A stretch of DNA of 64,000 nucleotides from Methylobacterium marchantiae (GTDB lineage: Bacteria; Pseudomonadota; Alphaproteobacteria; Rhizobiales; Beijerinckiaceae): contig NZ_BPQT01000020.1 of the NCBI RefSeq assembly GCF_022179405.1, forward strand, positions 62,001 to 126,000. The letters are read 5' to 3'. Under the pieces are notes generated by a model, which saw nothing but the letters and a program-made list of their open reading frames with translations, made no database searches and was not told the DNA's origin. Both the position numbers and the translations under genes were made by a program. Below, piece by piece: positions 28,828 through 37,509 of the stretch (within the stretch, counting starts at the first letter, position 1; every line of letters starts with the position of its first letter).

Positions 28828-28904
28828 CCGGATCTCCGGCGGCTCCTCTCGCCCGCGGCCATTGCGCTGCCTGTGCGGAGAGGAAGCCCGCCGGGAGTGC
28901 CGGC

Positions 28905-30164
28905 CTACTGGTAGCCCTTGGGGAAGGGGTTGGGCTCGATCAGCGCGGGGCTCTCGTAGACGATCTCGAACTGGCCGCTCGGCAGGGCCTTGGCGACGCG
29001 GGTCTTCGACCAGAGGTGGTGGTTCGGGTGGATCTTGACGTAGCCCTCGGGAGCTTCCTTGAACTCGATGTCCGGGGAGGCCGCGGAGACCTTGTCGACA
29101 TCGAAGGAACCGGCTTTCTCGCAGGCCATCTTCCACAGGAACGGCCCGAGATAGGCGGCCTGGGTGACGTCGCCGATGACGGTCTTCTCGCCCCACATCT
29201 TGTGGAAGGCGGCGACGAACTTCTCGTTGTTCGCGTTCTTGAGCGACTGGAAGTATTTCATGCAGGAATAGGCGCCGGCGATGTTGTCGCCGCCGATCCC
29301 GTCGATCTCGTCCTCGGTGACCGAGATGGTCAGAAGGGTCTGTTTCGAAAGATCGATGCCGGCCGCCTTGAGCTGCTTGTAGAACGCCACGTTCGAGCCG
29401 CCGACCACGTCGGTGAAGATCACGTCCGGCTTGGTAAGCTTGATCTTGTTGATCACCGAGTTGAACTGCGTGTGGCCGAGCGGGAAGTATTCCTCGCCGA
29501 CGACCTTGGTCTTGAGCACGTTCTCGATGTGCTTGCGGGCGATCTTGTTCGAGGTGCGCGGCCAGATGTAGTCCGAGCCGATGAAGAAGAACGTCTTGGC
29601 GCCCTTCTCCTTGGTCACCCAGTTCAGCGATTCGAGGATCTGCTGGGTGGCCTCCTGGCCGGTATAGATGACGTTCTTGGACTGCTCGAGGCCTTCGTAG
29701 AAGGTCGGATAGTACAGCAGGCCGTTATACTGCTCGAAGACCGGCAGCGCGGCCTTGCGCGAGGCCGAGGTCCAGCACCCCATCACGGCGGCGCAATGGT
29801 CGTTGACGAGAAGCTTCTTGGCCTTCTCGGCGAAGGTCGGCCAATCGGAGGCGCCGTCCTCCTGGATGATCTTGATCTTGCGGCCGAGCACGCCGCCCAT
29901 CTCGTTGATCTGCGCGATGGCGAGCTTCTCCGCCTGGATCGAGCCGGTCTCGGAGATCGCCATGGTGCCGGTGGCCGAATGGAGGATGCCGACGGTCACC
30001 TCGGTATCGGTCACCGCGAGCCCGGTGGTGTTCACCGCCGAGGTCGGGGGAGCCGCCGCGAAGGCGCTGCGCGGCAACATCGCCATGGCGGGGATGCCCG
30101 CCAACCCCATCAGAAGCTTGCGGCGCAGGGCCGAGTGCGGTCCGTGCTCGTTGTCGGCTGCCAT
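28905..30164 (-). CDS. urtA: Amide/urea ABC transporter substrate-binding protein
   Basis: This 419-residue periplasmic binding protein (Peripla_BP_5 type) captures the substrate for UrtBCDE. The export signal has a twin-arginine-like ALRRKLLMGLAG stretch ending in AFA, so Tat export is possible. The mature part has TVGILHSATGTMAISE, TSASRKAALPVFEQYNGLLY, FYEGLEQSKNVIYTGQEATQ and GSDYIWPRTSN, typical of UrtA/FmdD proteins. Start ATG 30164 keeps the signal and has AGAGG upstream. The gene is first of the leftward operon and diverges from the permease-type kinase. Because formamidase and amidase follow and no urease is visible here, short-chain amides are the likely substrate, with urea possible. 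Confidence 0.92.
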   Translation of the reverse strand: MAADNEHGPHSALRRKLLMGLAGIPAMAMLPRSAFAAAPPTSAVNTTGLAVTDTEVTVGILHSATGTMAISETGSIQAEKLAIAQINEMGGVLGRKIKIIQEDGASDWPTFAEKAKKLLVNDHCAAVMGCWTSASRKAALPVFEQYNGLLYYPTFYEGLEQSKNVIYTGQEATQQILESLNWVTKEKGAKTFFFIGSDYIWPRTSNKIARKHIENVLKTKVVGEEYFPLGHTQFNSVINKIKLTKPDVIFTDVVGGSNVAFYKQLKAAGIDLSKQTLLTISVTEDEIDGIGGDNIAGAYSCMKYFQSLKNANNEKFVAAFHKMWGEKTVIGDVTQAAYLGPFLWKMACEKAGSFDVDKVSAASPDIEFKEAPEGYVKIHPNHHLWSKTRVAKALPSGQFEIVYESPALIEPNPFPKGYQ

Positions 30165-30327
30165 CGTGCGTGAACCTCTTCCACGAGATATTCCCGCCGG
30201 CTCCTGCATAAGGCGGGCCGTTGCGGACGAGCGGAAGCTAGGCGGGATGGCGCAGCGCAGCATATACGCTGTTTTGCGTAGGGTGGGGGCGCGAGCGTCC
30301 TGCGTTCCGCCTGCATCGGAGAATGCG

Positions 30328-30357
30328 CTTCCCTTCGTGGGGCATGCCTTCCCTTCG
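30328..30357. promoter_or_regulatory. Tandem 10-bp direct repeats, 20 bp apart
   Basis: CTTCCCTTCG occurs at 30328-30337 and again at 30348-30357, exactly 20 bases (two helical turns) apart, in the 340-base spacer between urtA and the divergent kinase gene. Such phased repeats often bind a dimeric response regulator. The LuxR-type regulator encoded two genes away is the natural candidate. No sigma-54 promoter was recognised nearby. Confidence 0.45.
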
Positions 30358-30381
30358 AAGAGGGGCCTCGACGCGGCTCGT

Positions 30382-30393
30382 CTGGTGTACCAG
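30382..30393. promoter_or_regulatory. CTGGT-N2-ACCAG palindrome in the urtA/kinase spacer
   Basis: A short perfect inverted repeat (CTGGT, two bases, ACCAG) lies in the divergent spacer. It resembles operators of GntR/FadR-type regulators in form only. It could control either gene. No such regulator is encoded next to it, so the assignment is weak. Confidence 0.3.
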
Positions 30394-30504
30394 TGTCGTC
30401 CGGCCCCGCGGCACGGGGATTGCTGATCGTCCGCCGTTTCTCCGCGACCGCGTGCGGGCCGGCCCTTCCCACACCTGACGCCGACCGGGCAGACCCACGA
30501 TCCG

Positions 30505-33500
30505 ATGAGTGGCCGCCAGCAGATTCCCCCGATCCGGCGGGCCTATAACCGCTTCGTCGCGGACGAGACCCTCGAGGATTACGCGCTCCGCTTCACCGCG
30601 AAGAAGGCGCGGCGATGGTCGAGCCTGCGCGTGGCGCAGACGGCGCTGGGCTCGCTCTCGTTCCTGGCGCTGGAGGCGATCGGCGGCACGCTGGTCCTCG
30701 CCACGGGGTTCACCAACACGGTGACGGCGGTGCTGTTCGTCGGCGCGGTGATCTTCGCCACGGCGGTGCCGATCAGTCTCTATGCGGCCCGCTACGGCGT
30801 CGACATCGACCTCCTCACCCGCGGGGCCGGCTTCGGCTATCTCGGCTCCACCATCACCTCGCTGATCTATGCGAGCTTCACCTTCCTGTTCTTCGCCATC
30901 GAGGCGTCGATCATGGCGCTGGCGCTGCAACTCTGCCTCGGCCTGCCGCTGGGAATCGGCTACGTCGTCAGCGCGGTCGTGGTGATTCCCCTCGTCGTCT
31001 ACGGGATCAGCCTGATCAGCCGCTTCCAGATCTGGACCCAGCCGCTCTGGATCGGCCTCAATCTCCTGCCCCTCGGCTTCATCGCGTGGCAATCGAGTTC
31101 GGGCCTGACCGATCTCCTCGCTTATCCGGGATCGGCCCATCCCGGATCGGTCGATGCGGTCGGCTCGACCCTCACCGTGGCGGGCTACGCGCTCTCCGGC
31201 TTCGACCTCGCCCAGTTCGGCCTCGCCTCCGGCATCCTGCTCGCGCTCCTGGCGCAGATCGGCGAGCAGGTCGATTTCCTCCGCTTCGTGCCGCCGGCGA
31301 AGGTGGGACGGGACCCGCGCTGGTGGCTCGCCGTGCTCGGGGCGGGCGCGGGCTGGATCCTGCCCGGCATGTTCAAGATCATGCTCGGCGCCTTCCTGGC
31401 GGTGGTGGCGCTGGGGCAGGGCGTGCCCCACGACCAGGCCGCCGAGCCGACGCAGATGTACGTGGTCGCCTTCGGCTACGTCATGCCGACGCGGGAGGGG
31501 GCGATCCTCCTCACCGGCCTCTTCGTGGTGATCTCGCAGCTCAAGATCAACGTCACCAACGCCTATGCCGGCTCCATCGCCTGGTCGAACTTCTTCTCGC
31601 GGCTGACCCACAGCCATCCCGGCCGCGTGGTCTGGCTCGTCTTCAACGTCGCCATCGCGCTGCTGCTGATGGAACTCGGCATCGACAAGACCCTCGCCAG
31701 CACGCTCTCGCTCTATGCCGTGGTGGTGTCGGCCTGGGTCGGCGCGCTCTCGGCGGATCTCGCCGTCAACAAGCCCTTCGGCCTGTCGCCGCCGGGCATC
31801 GAGTTCAAGCGGGCCCATCTCTACGCCGTGAACCCGGTGGGCACCGGAGCCTCCGCCCTGGCCCTGCTCGCCGGCTTCCTCGCCCATGCGGGCCTGCTCG
31901 GGGCCGGGCTCCAGAACTTCGCGCCGCTGCTGGCGCTGGTCACCGCCTTCGCCGCCGCGCCGGCGATCGCCTACGCCACCGGCGGGCGCTACTATCTGGC
32001 GAGGCCCGCCGCCGCCGATTGGGGAGGGCGGTCGGAGATCCAGTGCACCGTCTGCGAGCATCCGTTCGAGGGCGAGGACATGGCCCATTGCCCGGCCTAT
32101 GCCGGGCCGATCTGTTCGCTCTGCTGCTCGCTGGACGCCCGCTGCGGCGACCTGTGCAAACCGCACGGACGCCTGGAGGCGCAGGCCCAGAGCGCCCTCG
32201 CCCGGATCATGCCGGCCAGGACCGCCGGCTGGATCGGCGCTCCGCTCGGCCGCTACCTCGCGCTCATGCTGACCCTGGTCTCGGTGATCGGCCTGATCCT
32301 CGGCATCGTCCATGCCGGGGTCTCCACGGCACAGCCCGCGCATCGCGAGACCCTGCGCGCCGCGCTCACCAGCGTGTTCTTCATCCTCGTGGTGATCCTC
32401 GGCATCGTCGCCTGGCTGTTCGTGCTCGCCCAGGAGAGCCGCCGCGTGGCCCAGGAGGAGACCGCCCGGCAGACCGCCCTCTACGAGGCCGAGATCGAGG
32501 CCCACAAGATCACCGACGCCAAGCTGCAGCAGGCCAAGGAGACGGCGGAGGCCGCCAATCTCGCCAAGAGCCGCTACGTGGTGGGCATGAGCCACGAATT
32601 GCGCACGCCGCTCAACGCCGTCCTCGGCTACGCGCAATTGCTGGAGGGCGACGACGACATCCCCATGGCCCGTCGCAACGGCATCCGCGTCATCCGGCGC
32701 AGCGCCCAGCACCTCTCGGGCCTGATCGACGGCCTCCTCGACATCTCCCGCATGGAGGCGGGACGTCTCCAGATCCACCGCAACGAGTTCCGCCTCGCCG
32801 ATTTCCTCGACCAGATCGTCGACATGGTCCGGCTCCAGGCCAATGCGGCCGGCCTCGAATTCCGGTTCTCGCGGCCGCCGGTGCTGCCCGCCGTGGTCGC
32901 GGCGGATGAGAAGCGCCTGCGCCAGATCCTCCTCAACCTCCTCTCCAACGCGATCAAGTTCACCGAATCGGGCTGGATCTCGCTGGAGATGACCTACCGC
33001 AATCAGGTGGCCCTGTTCTCGATCCGCGACAGCGGCCTCGGCATTCCGGAGGACGATCTGGAGCGGATCTTCGGGCCGTTCGAACGCGGCTCGCTGCCGG
33101 CCGCCCGCAACACCCCGGGCACGGGGCTCGGGCTCACCATCGCGCATCTCCTCGCCCAGGTGATGGGCGGCGAGATCACCGTGGAGAGCGAGGTCGGTCG
33201 GGGCACCTGCTTCAGCCTGCGACTGATGCTGGCCTCGGTGCATCGGCCGGCCGCGCCCAAGCCGGCGGAGGCGGTGGAGCCGGCCGCAGGCCATCGCCGG
33301 GAGATGCCGGCCCATGACGGGCCGCCGCGCACGGTGCTGGTGGCCGATGACGATTCCTCGCACCGTGCGCTCATGCGCGAAGTGCTCGAACCGCTCGGTC
33401 TCCTCGTGCTGGAATCGCCCGACGGGCCGCATTGCCTGGCGCTGGCGATGGAGCGCCGGCCGGATATCATCCTCCTCGACATCGCCATGCCGGGCATGAG

Positions 33501-33945
33501 CGGCTGGGCCGTGGCCAAGGCCCTGCGCGATGCCGGTCTCTCGTCCCGGATCGCCATCATGTCCGCCAACGTCCACGAGATCAGCCCGATTCGGGGCGAC
33601 GATGCCCCCCATGACGAGATCATCCCGAAGCCGTTCGACCTGCGCGATTTCCTGGAGCGCATCGACCGGCTCCTGGCATTGGGCCAGCCCGCCCCGCCTC
33701 AGCCGCCCTCGGCGGAGGCGCCGAGGTCCAGCGGGTCCGTCCCGGCCTCCCTGCGCCCCGACCACATCGCCGAACTGATCCGCCTCGGCCGCATCGGCCA
33801 TGTCCGCGGCATCGAGGCCAAGCTGTCGGAACTCGAAGGCCAGTCCGCCATGCCCGCCGAGATCGCCGCGCAGATGCGCGGGCTCGTCGCCTCCTACGAC
33901 CTCCGCCGCTACGTCCGCGTCCTCGAAGGGATGCGCGATGGCTGA
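30505..33945 (+). CDS. NCS1-permease-like hybrid histidine kinase/response regulator
   Basis: This 1,146-residue protein has four parts. (1) Residues 40-500 form about 12 membrane segments resembling NCS1 cytosine/purine permeases (IGGTLVLATGFTNT, DIDLLTRGAGFGYLGS, KINVTNAYAGSIAWSNFF). (2) A cysteine cluster has Cys514, 517, 529, 537, 540, 541, 547 and 551, and probably binds metal. (3) Two more membrane helices (585-642) are followed by a HisKA/HATPase core, with phospho-His697 in MSHELRTPLNAV, N box NLLSNAIKF and G box GTGLGL. (4) A receiver domain has Asp992 in LLDIAMPGM and Lys1042, followed by a tail of about 85 residues. It diverges from the amide operon and overlaps the next regulator gene by eight bases. 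It is probably a transporter-type receptor for an amide or related nitrogen compound. Confidence 0.88.
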   Translation: MSGRQQIPPIRRAYNRFVADETLEDYALRFTAKKARRWSSLRVAQTALGSLSFLALEAIGGTLVLATGFTNTVTAVLFVGAVIFATAVPISLYAARYGVDIDLLTRGAGFGYLGSTITSLIYASFTFLFFAIEASIMALALQLCLGLPLGIGYVVSAVVVIPLVVYGISLISRFQIWTQPLWIGLNLLPLGFIAWQSSSGLTDLLAYPGSAHPGSVDAVGSTLTVAGYALSGFDLAQFGLASGILLALLAQIGEQVDFLRFVPPAKVGRDPRWWLAVLGAGAGWILPGMFKIMLGAFLAVVALGQGVPHDQAAEPTQMYVVAFGYVMPTREGAILLTGLFVVISQLKINVTNAYAGSIAWSNFFSRLTHSHPGRVVWLVFNVAIALLLMELGIDKTLASTLSLYAVVVSAWVGALSADLAVNKPFGLSPPGIEFKRAHLYAVNPVGTGASALALLAGFLAHAGLLGAGLQNFAPLLALVTAFAAAPAIAYATGGRYYLARPAAADWGGRSEIQCTVCEHPFEGEDMAHCPAYAGPICSLCCSLDARCGDLCKPHGRLEAQAQSALARIMPARTAGWIGAPLGRYLALMLTLVSVIGLILGIVHAGVSTAQPAHRETLRAALTSVFFILVVILGIVAWLFVLAQESRRVAQEETARQTALYEAEIEAHKITDAKLQQAKETAEAANLAKSRYVVGMSHELRTPLNAVLGYAQLLEGDDDIPMARRNGIRVIRRSAQHLSGLIDGLLDISRMEAGRLQIHRNEFRLADFLDQIVDMVRLQANAAGLEFRFSRPPVLPAVVAADEKRLRQILLNLLSNAIKFTESGWISLEMTYRNQVALFSIRDSGLGIPEDDLERIFGPFERGSLPAARNTPGTGLGLTIAHLLAQVMGGEITVESEVGRGTCFSLRLMLASVHRPAAPKPAEAVEPAAGHRREMPAHDGPPRTVLVADDDSSHRALMREVLEPLGLLVLESPDGPHCLALAMERRPDIILLDIAMPGMSGWAVAKALRDAGLSSRIAIMSANVHEISPIRGDDAPHDEIIPKPFDLRDFLERIDRLLALGQPAPPQPPSAEAPRSSGSVPASLRPDHIAELIRLGRIGHVRGIEAKLSELEGQSAMPAEIAAQMRGLVASYDLRRYVRVLEGMRDG

Positions 33946-34840
33946 GATGCAGCGCGACATCGTCCTCGTCGTCGACGATTCCCCCGACACGCTGAGCTTC
34001 CTCACCGAGGCGATCGAGCGCTCCGGCGCCACCGTGCTCGTGGCGGTGGCCGGCGACCTCGCCCTGGCGCTGGTCGAGGAGATCACGCCGGACATCATCC
34101 TGCTCGACGCGGTGATGCCGGGCATGGACGGGTTCGAGACCTGCCGGCGCCTGAAGGCGCGCAGCGACCTCGCGCATGTGCCGGTGATCTTCATGACCGG
34201 GCTGTCCGAGACCGAGCACATCGTGAAGGGCCTGGAGGCGGGCGGCAGCGACTACGTCACCAAGCCCATCGCCCCCGACGAGATCCTGGCCCGCATCCGT
34301 GTGCATCTGGCGAGCGCGCGCGCCGCGCAGAGCGCCCGTGCGGCCCTCGACACCACGGGCCGCACGCTGTTCGCCGTGGATCGCCAGGGCGTCGTCCTGT
34401 GGAGCACGCCGCAGGCCGCCCGCGTGCTGGCCAAGCTCGGCGACGGGGGCTCGCGCCTGCCCGAGGCCGGCCGTGTCTGGCTCGCCGAACAGCTCAGGGG
34501 CGGCATCGCGGCCTCCGTCATCCTGCCGGACACGGAGGGGGCCGCCCACAGCCTCAGCCTCATCGGCACCACCGGCGACGAGGTCCTGCTGCGCCTCTCC
34601 CGCGACGCGTCCGCGACCGGGATCGAGCGTCTGCGCAGCAACCTGCCGATCACCGCCCGCGAGGCGGACGTGCTGTTCTGGCTGTCGCGGGGCAAGTCGA
34701 GCCGCGATATCGGCGACATTCTCGGCCTCTCGCCGCGCACGGTAACGAAACACCTGGAGAGCATCTACGCCAAGCTCGGCGTCGAGAACCGCACCGCCGC
34801 CTCGATGATCGCCACCCGCTTCATCGACGATCAGGTCTGA
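33938..34840 (+). CDS. Response regulator, receiver plus LuxR-type HTH
   Basis: This 300-residue regulator has a receiver domain (acidic Asp13/14, phospho-Asp57 in LLDAVMPGMDG, Lys109 in VTKPI). A middle region (about 130-235) looks PAS-like (RTLFAVDRQGVVLWSTPQAA). A GerE/LuxR helix-turn-helix lies at the C-terminus (LTAREADVLFWLSRGKSSRD-like, then ILGLSPRTVTKHLESIYAKL). Its ATG lies inside the 3' end of the kinase gene, eight bases before that stop, so the two are translationally coupled partners. It probably controls the amide operon. Confidence 0.9.
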   Translation: MAEMQRDIVLVVDDSPDTLSFLTEAIERSGATVLVAVAGDLALALVEEITPDIILLDAVMPGMDGFETCRRLKARSDLAHVPVIFMTGLSETEHIVKGLEAGGSDYVTKPIAPDEILARIRVHLASARAAQSARAALDTTGRTLFAVDRQGVVLWSTPQAARVLAKLGDGGSRLPEAGRVWLAEQLRGGIAASVILPDTEGAAHSLSLIGTTGDEVLLRLSRDASATGIERLRSNLPITAREADVLFWLSRGKSSRDIGDILGLSPRTVTKHLESIYAKLGVENRTAASMIATRFIDDQV

Positions 34841-34862
34841 GCGTATCGACGGGGTCGCCCGC

Positions 34863-35990
34863 TCAACCCGCCGTCGCCGCCCTCGCGGCGGGCGGTCGTC
34901 TCTCCGGGACGAGGTGGAACGCCGCCGGGCGGCGGAACAGGAAGACGAGGGGCGTGTGGCGGACCACCCGCTCGATGGCGAGGGGGACGAGCACCGCGAC
35001 GACTGTCACGACGAGGCTGGCGAGGCCGATATCGGCGATGGCTCCCGTCTTCACGATGAGCGTCCGGGTCGCCGCCATGGGCAGGAAGAAGGCGAGGTAG
35101 ATGACGATGGAGCGCTCGCCGCAGGTCCTGAGCGCCGCCGTCACCGGCCCCCCGGCGCCGCTGAGCAGGGCACCGGTGGCGACGATGGCGAGGGCTCCTG
35201 CGCCCCCGAGGATCAGGCTGACGAGGGGCAGGCTCGCGAGGGTGGGGAAGGTCTCGCTGCCGGTCGCCGTGAAGGCGAAGATCCCGTTCACCAGGGCCCA
35301 GGCCGCGAGGCCGCCCAGGGCCGCGCGCGGGAATCGCTGCACGAGGTCGGCGAACCGGAAGATTCGGGCCGCGAACAGGTATCCGGCGACGAACCAGACG
35401 TAGCGGCCGCAGAATTCGGTGACGAGTTCCGACTGGCCCTGGAGCGGGATGCTCTGGAGCAGGGCGGCCCCGCCGAGTAGGAGGGCCGGATGCAGGCCGC
35501 GCAGCAGCTTGGTCAGGACCGAGAAGACGGCGAGCAGGTAGATGAACCAGAGGGTGGAATAGGGCTCCACCAGAGCGTGGGCGAGATGGGCGAGGAAGGC
35601 GCCCGGTCCGGCGCCGTCGACGATCTGTCCGTATTTCACCGCCGATTGGACGAGGACCCAGAGCCCGTAGAAATAGGCGAAATGGACCACGCGCCGGTCG
35701 GCGAAGAGACGCCAGTCCCGGTCGATCACGCGGCCGACGAACAGGCCCGACAGGAGGAAGAAGTCGGGGATGCGGAAGGGCTTGGCGAAGGCGACGACGG
35801 TGTGGAGGAAACCCTCGCCGCCCATCTCGTTGCCGGTGCCGAGCGTCGCATGCATCATCACCACGAGGACGATGCAGAGGCCCTTGGCGACGTCGACCCA
35901 GGCCAGACGCACCGCCTCTTCGGCCCCGAGGCTTCGGTCCTGTGCCGCTGAGGTCACCCGTGAGCTCCATCGAAATCCGACGGCGAGCAT
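34863..35990 (-). CDS. Membrane acyltransferase, family 3 (OafA/fucose-acetylase-like)
   Basis: This 375-residue protein has about ten membrane helices and the acyltransferase_3 pattern: WVDVAKGLCIVLVVMMHATL with the conserved His after the first helix, FFLLSGLFVGR, and LWFIYLLAVFSVL. Relatives O-acetylate sugars of polysaccharides or glycans at the inner membrane. The C-terminus is basic and proline-rich. The substrate is unknown. It is convergent with the regulator gene and not obviously tied to the amide system. Confidence 0.82.
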   Translation of the reverse strand: MLAVGFRWSSRVTSAAQDRSLGAEEAVRLAWVDVAKGLCIVLVVMMHATLGTGNEMGGEGFLHTVVAFAKPFRIPDFFLLSGLFVGRVIDRDWRLFADRRVVHFAYFYGLWVLVQSAVKYGQIVDGAGPGAFLAHLAHALVEPYSTLWFIYLLAVFSVLTKLLRGLHPALLLGGAALLQSIPLQGQSELVTEFCGRYVWFVAGYLFAARIFRFADLVQRFPRAALGGLAAWALVNGIFAFTATGSETFPTLASLPLVSLILGGAGALAIVATGALLSGAGGPVTAALRTCGERSIVIYLAFFLPMAATRTLIVKTGAIADIGLASLVVTVVAVLVPLAIERVVRHTPLVFLFRRPAAFHLVPERRPPAARAATAG

Positions 35991-36084
35991 CGCAGGCCGA
36001 GGGTTAAGGAGGAGGCAGCGCAGGCGCCCGTCCGCACGTCATGCCGAACGCCCCGTAAACGCGGACGCTCGGATCGGCGGCGTC

Positions 36085-36453
36085 TCAGGACACCTTGCGG
36101 CGCGACAGCTTGCGGGTTCGCGTCATCCGCGTGGCGGCATGGAAATCGTCCGGCTTGGTCCGGACCCAGGCGATGAAGCCGCCGATGTCGGGGTCGGCCC
36201 GCAGGGCGTCGACATCGGCGAGGCGCCGGGCGATCTCGGCCTCGCTGTAGCGGGCATGGATCGCGGAATGGCAGATCTGGTGCAGGCGCACGGTCCCGGC
36301 CCTGGCACCACCCTTCAGCTTCGGTGTGAGGTGGTGCAGGCTCGATCTGGCACGCGGCGGGATCGGCCGCCCGCAGAGCGGGCAGGTCACGGGAGCGGCC
36401 GAAACCTCGCCGTTCTCCTCGTCGTCCCGCCATCGCCGGGCGCGTCGTCCCAA
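36085..36453 (-). CDS. Small HNH-endonuclease-like protein
   Basis: This 122-residue protein carries an HNH-type zinc site: CPLCGRPIPPRARSSLHHLT and then VRLHQICHSAIHARYS, i.e. CxxC...HH...C/H. HNH proteins of this size are nucleases or zinc-binding accessory proteins; the target is unknown. The start appears to be TTG (36451-36453), preceded by AAGGGAGAGAG; no ATG or GTG precedes the zinc motif in frame. Base composition matches the genome and nothing around it points to a phage. Confidence 0.75.
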   Translation of the reverse strand: MGRRARRWRDDEENGEVSAAPVTCPLCGRPIPPRARSSLHHLTPKLKGGARAGTVRLHQICHSAIHARYSEAEIARRLADVDALRADPDIGGFIAWVRTKPDDFHAATRMTRTRKLSRRKVS

Positions 36454-36477
36454 ATCTCTCTCCCTTTGCGCCCCGCA

Positions 36478-37311
36478 TCAACGCGGCAGCGCAGGATCGG
36501 GCTCACCGGTTCGGACGGGGCGGAACGTCGCTTCCGCCTCCTCGTCGCGCAGTCCGAGAATCGAGACGTGATCGCCGGGAAGGGCGACGACCTTCGCCCT
36601 GGTCCCGGCCATGGCCCCGAGCCTGTGGGCGTGCGCCAGGGGAATGACGGGATCGTCGGTGCCGTGGACGATGAGGATCGGGCCCCGGCTCCTGCCGATG
36701 CGCTCGTCCGAGCGCCAGTGATCGCGCAGGAGCGCGCCGGGCAGGAGCGGGAAGCGCTCGCCCACGAGGTCCGCGAGGGACACGAAGGGCGCTTCGAGAT
36801 AGAGGCCGAGATGCGGTTCGCGCGCGGCCAGGGCCACGGCGACGGCCGCCCCCATGGAATGGCCGTGGAGCAGGATCGGCGCGTCGGGGGCAAGGCGCGC
36901 GACGAGGCGTCGGGCCGCCAGCCCGTCCTCGATCAGGCCCGCCTCGCTCGGAGATCCGGTCGAGCCCGGATAGCCGCGATAGGCGATGGCGAGGGTGCCC
37001 CAGCCGCCGGCCCGCCACACCCCCGTCGAGAACCGCGCCGCATGCGGTTCGGGAAGCGAGCCGTTGCCGTGAAAGGTGAGGACGACCCCGCCTCCGGGCT
37101 CGGGCGCCCGCCACAGGCCGTAGAGCCGGTCGCCGTCGGCGGTCGTCACCGAGACCGCCTCGGTGCCCGGCGGCACCGCGCGGTCGGCCTGCCGGAGCCC
37201 CGTTCCGAAGGCGCCGGGATAGATGAGATGGCGCTGGAACAGGAACAGGGCGCCGAGAGCCGACACGCAGAGACCGAGGGCGAGGGGCAGGATCACGCGG
37301 AGCAGGGACAT
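36478..37311 (-). CDS. Membrane-anchored alpha/beta hydrolase (BEM46/ABHD13-like)
   Basis: This 277-residue protein has an N-terminal anchor (ILPLALGLCVSALGALFLFQ) followed by RHLIYPG, the usual BEM46 start. The nucleophile is Ser in ILLHGHSMGAAVAV, the acid is in VHGTDDPVIPL, and the His is in LPGDHVSIL. The oxyanion strand is VLTFHGNG. It probably faces the periplasm. The substrate is unknown. An in-frame GTG at 37326 is an alternative start. Confidence 0.82.
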   Translation of the reverse strand: MSLLRVILPLALGLCVSALGALFLFQRHLIYPGAFGTGLRQADRAVPPGTEAVSVTTADGDRLYGLWRAPEPGGGVVLTFHGNGSLPEPHAARFSTGVWRAGGWGTLAIAYRGYPGSTGSPSEAGLIEDGLAARRLVARLAPDAPILLHGHSMGAAVAVALAAREPHLGLYLEAPFVSLADLVGERFPLLPGALLRDHWRSDERIGRSRGPILIVHGTDDPVIPLAHAHRLGAMAGTRAKVVALPGDHVSILGLRDEEAEATFRPVRTGEPDPALPR

Positions 37312-37509
37312 TCTCGACAGGACCACTCGATACGACCGCGTGTGGGAAGAGGCGGTGCGGGGACAATCCGAAGCGGAGTCCCGTTGAGACCATCATCTTA
37401 TCGTGTCATGCGCACGAAATCCCTGCGCCGTGTCCCTGCGGCGCCCGCGACCCGGACAGGGTGCCGGTCCCTGCCGTTCGATCGGGCGGACGTTCCTTCG
37501 AGGATCGAG

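Noticed and set aside
30165-30504. Sigma-54 promoter (GG-N10-GC) for the amide operon
   Set aside because: I looked on both strands for a -24/-12 element, expected for nitrogen control, and found no convincing match.
30238-34221. A minus-strand open frame of about 1,327 codons opposite the kinase and regulator genes
   Set aside because: Its translation is the low-complexity His/Arg/Glu/Gly mix produced by the antisense of GC-rich genes. The plus strand encodes clear domains over the same bases.
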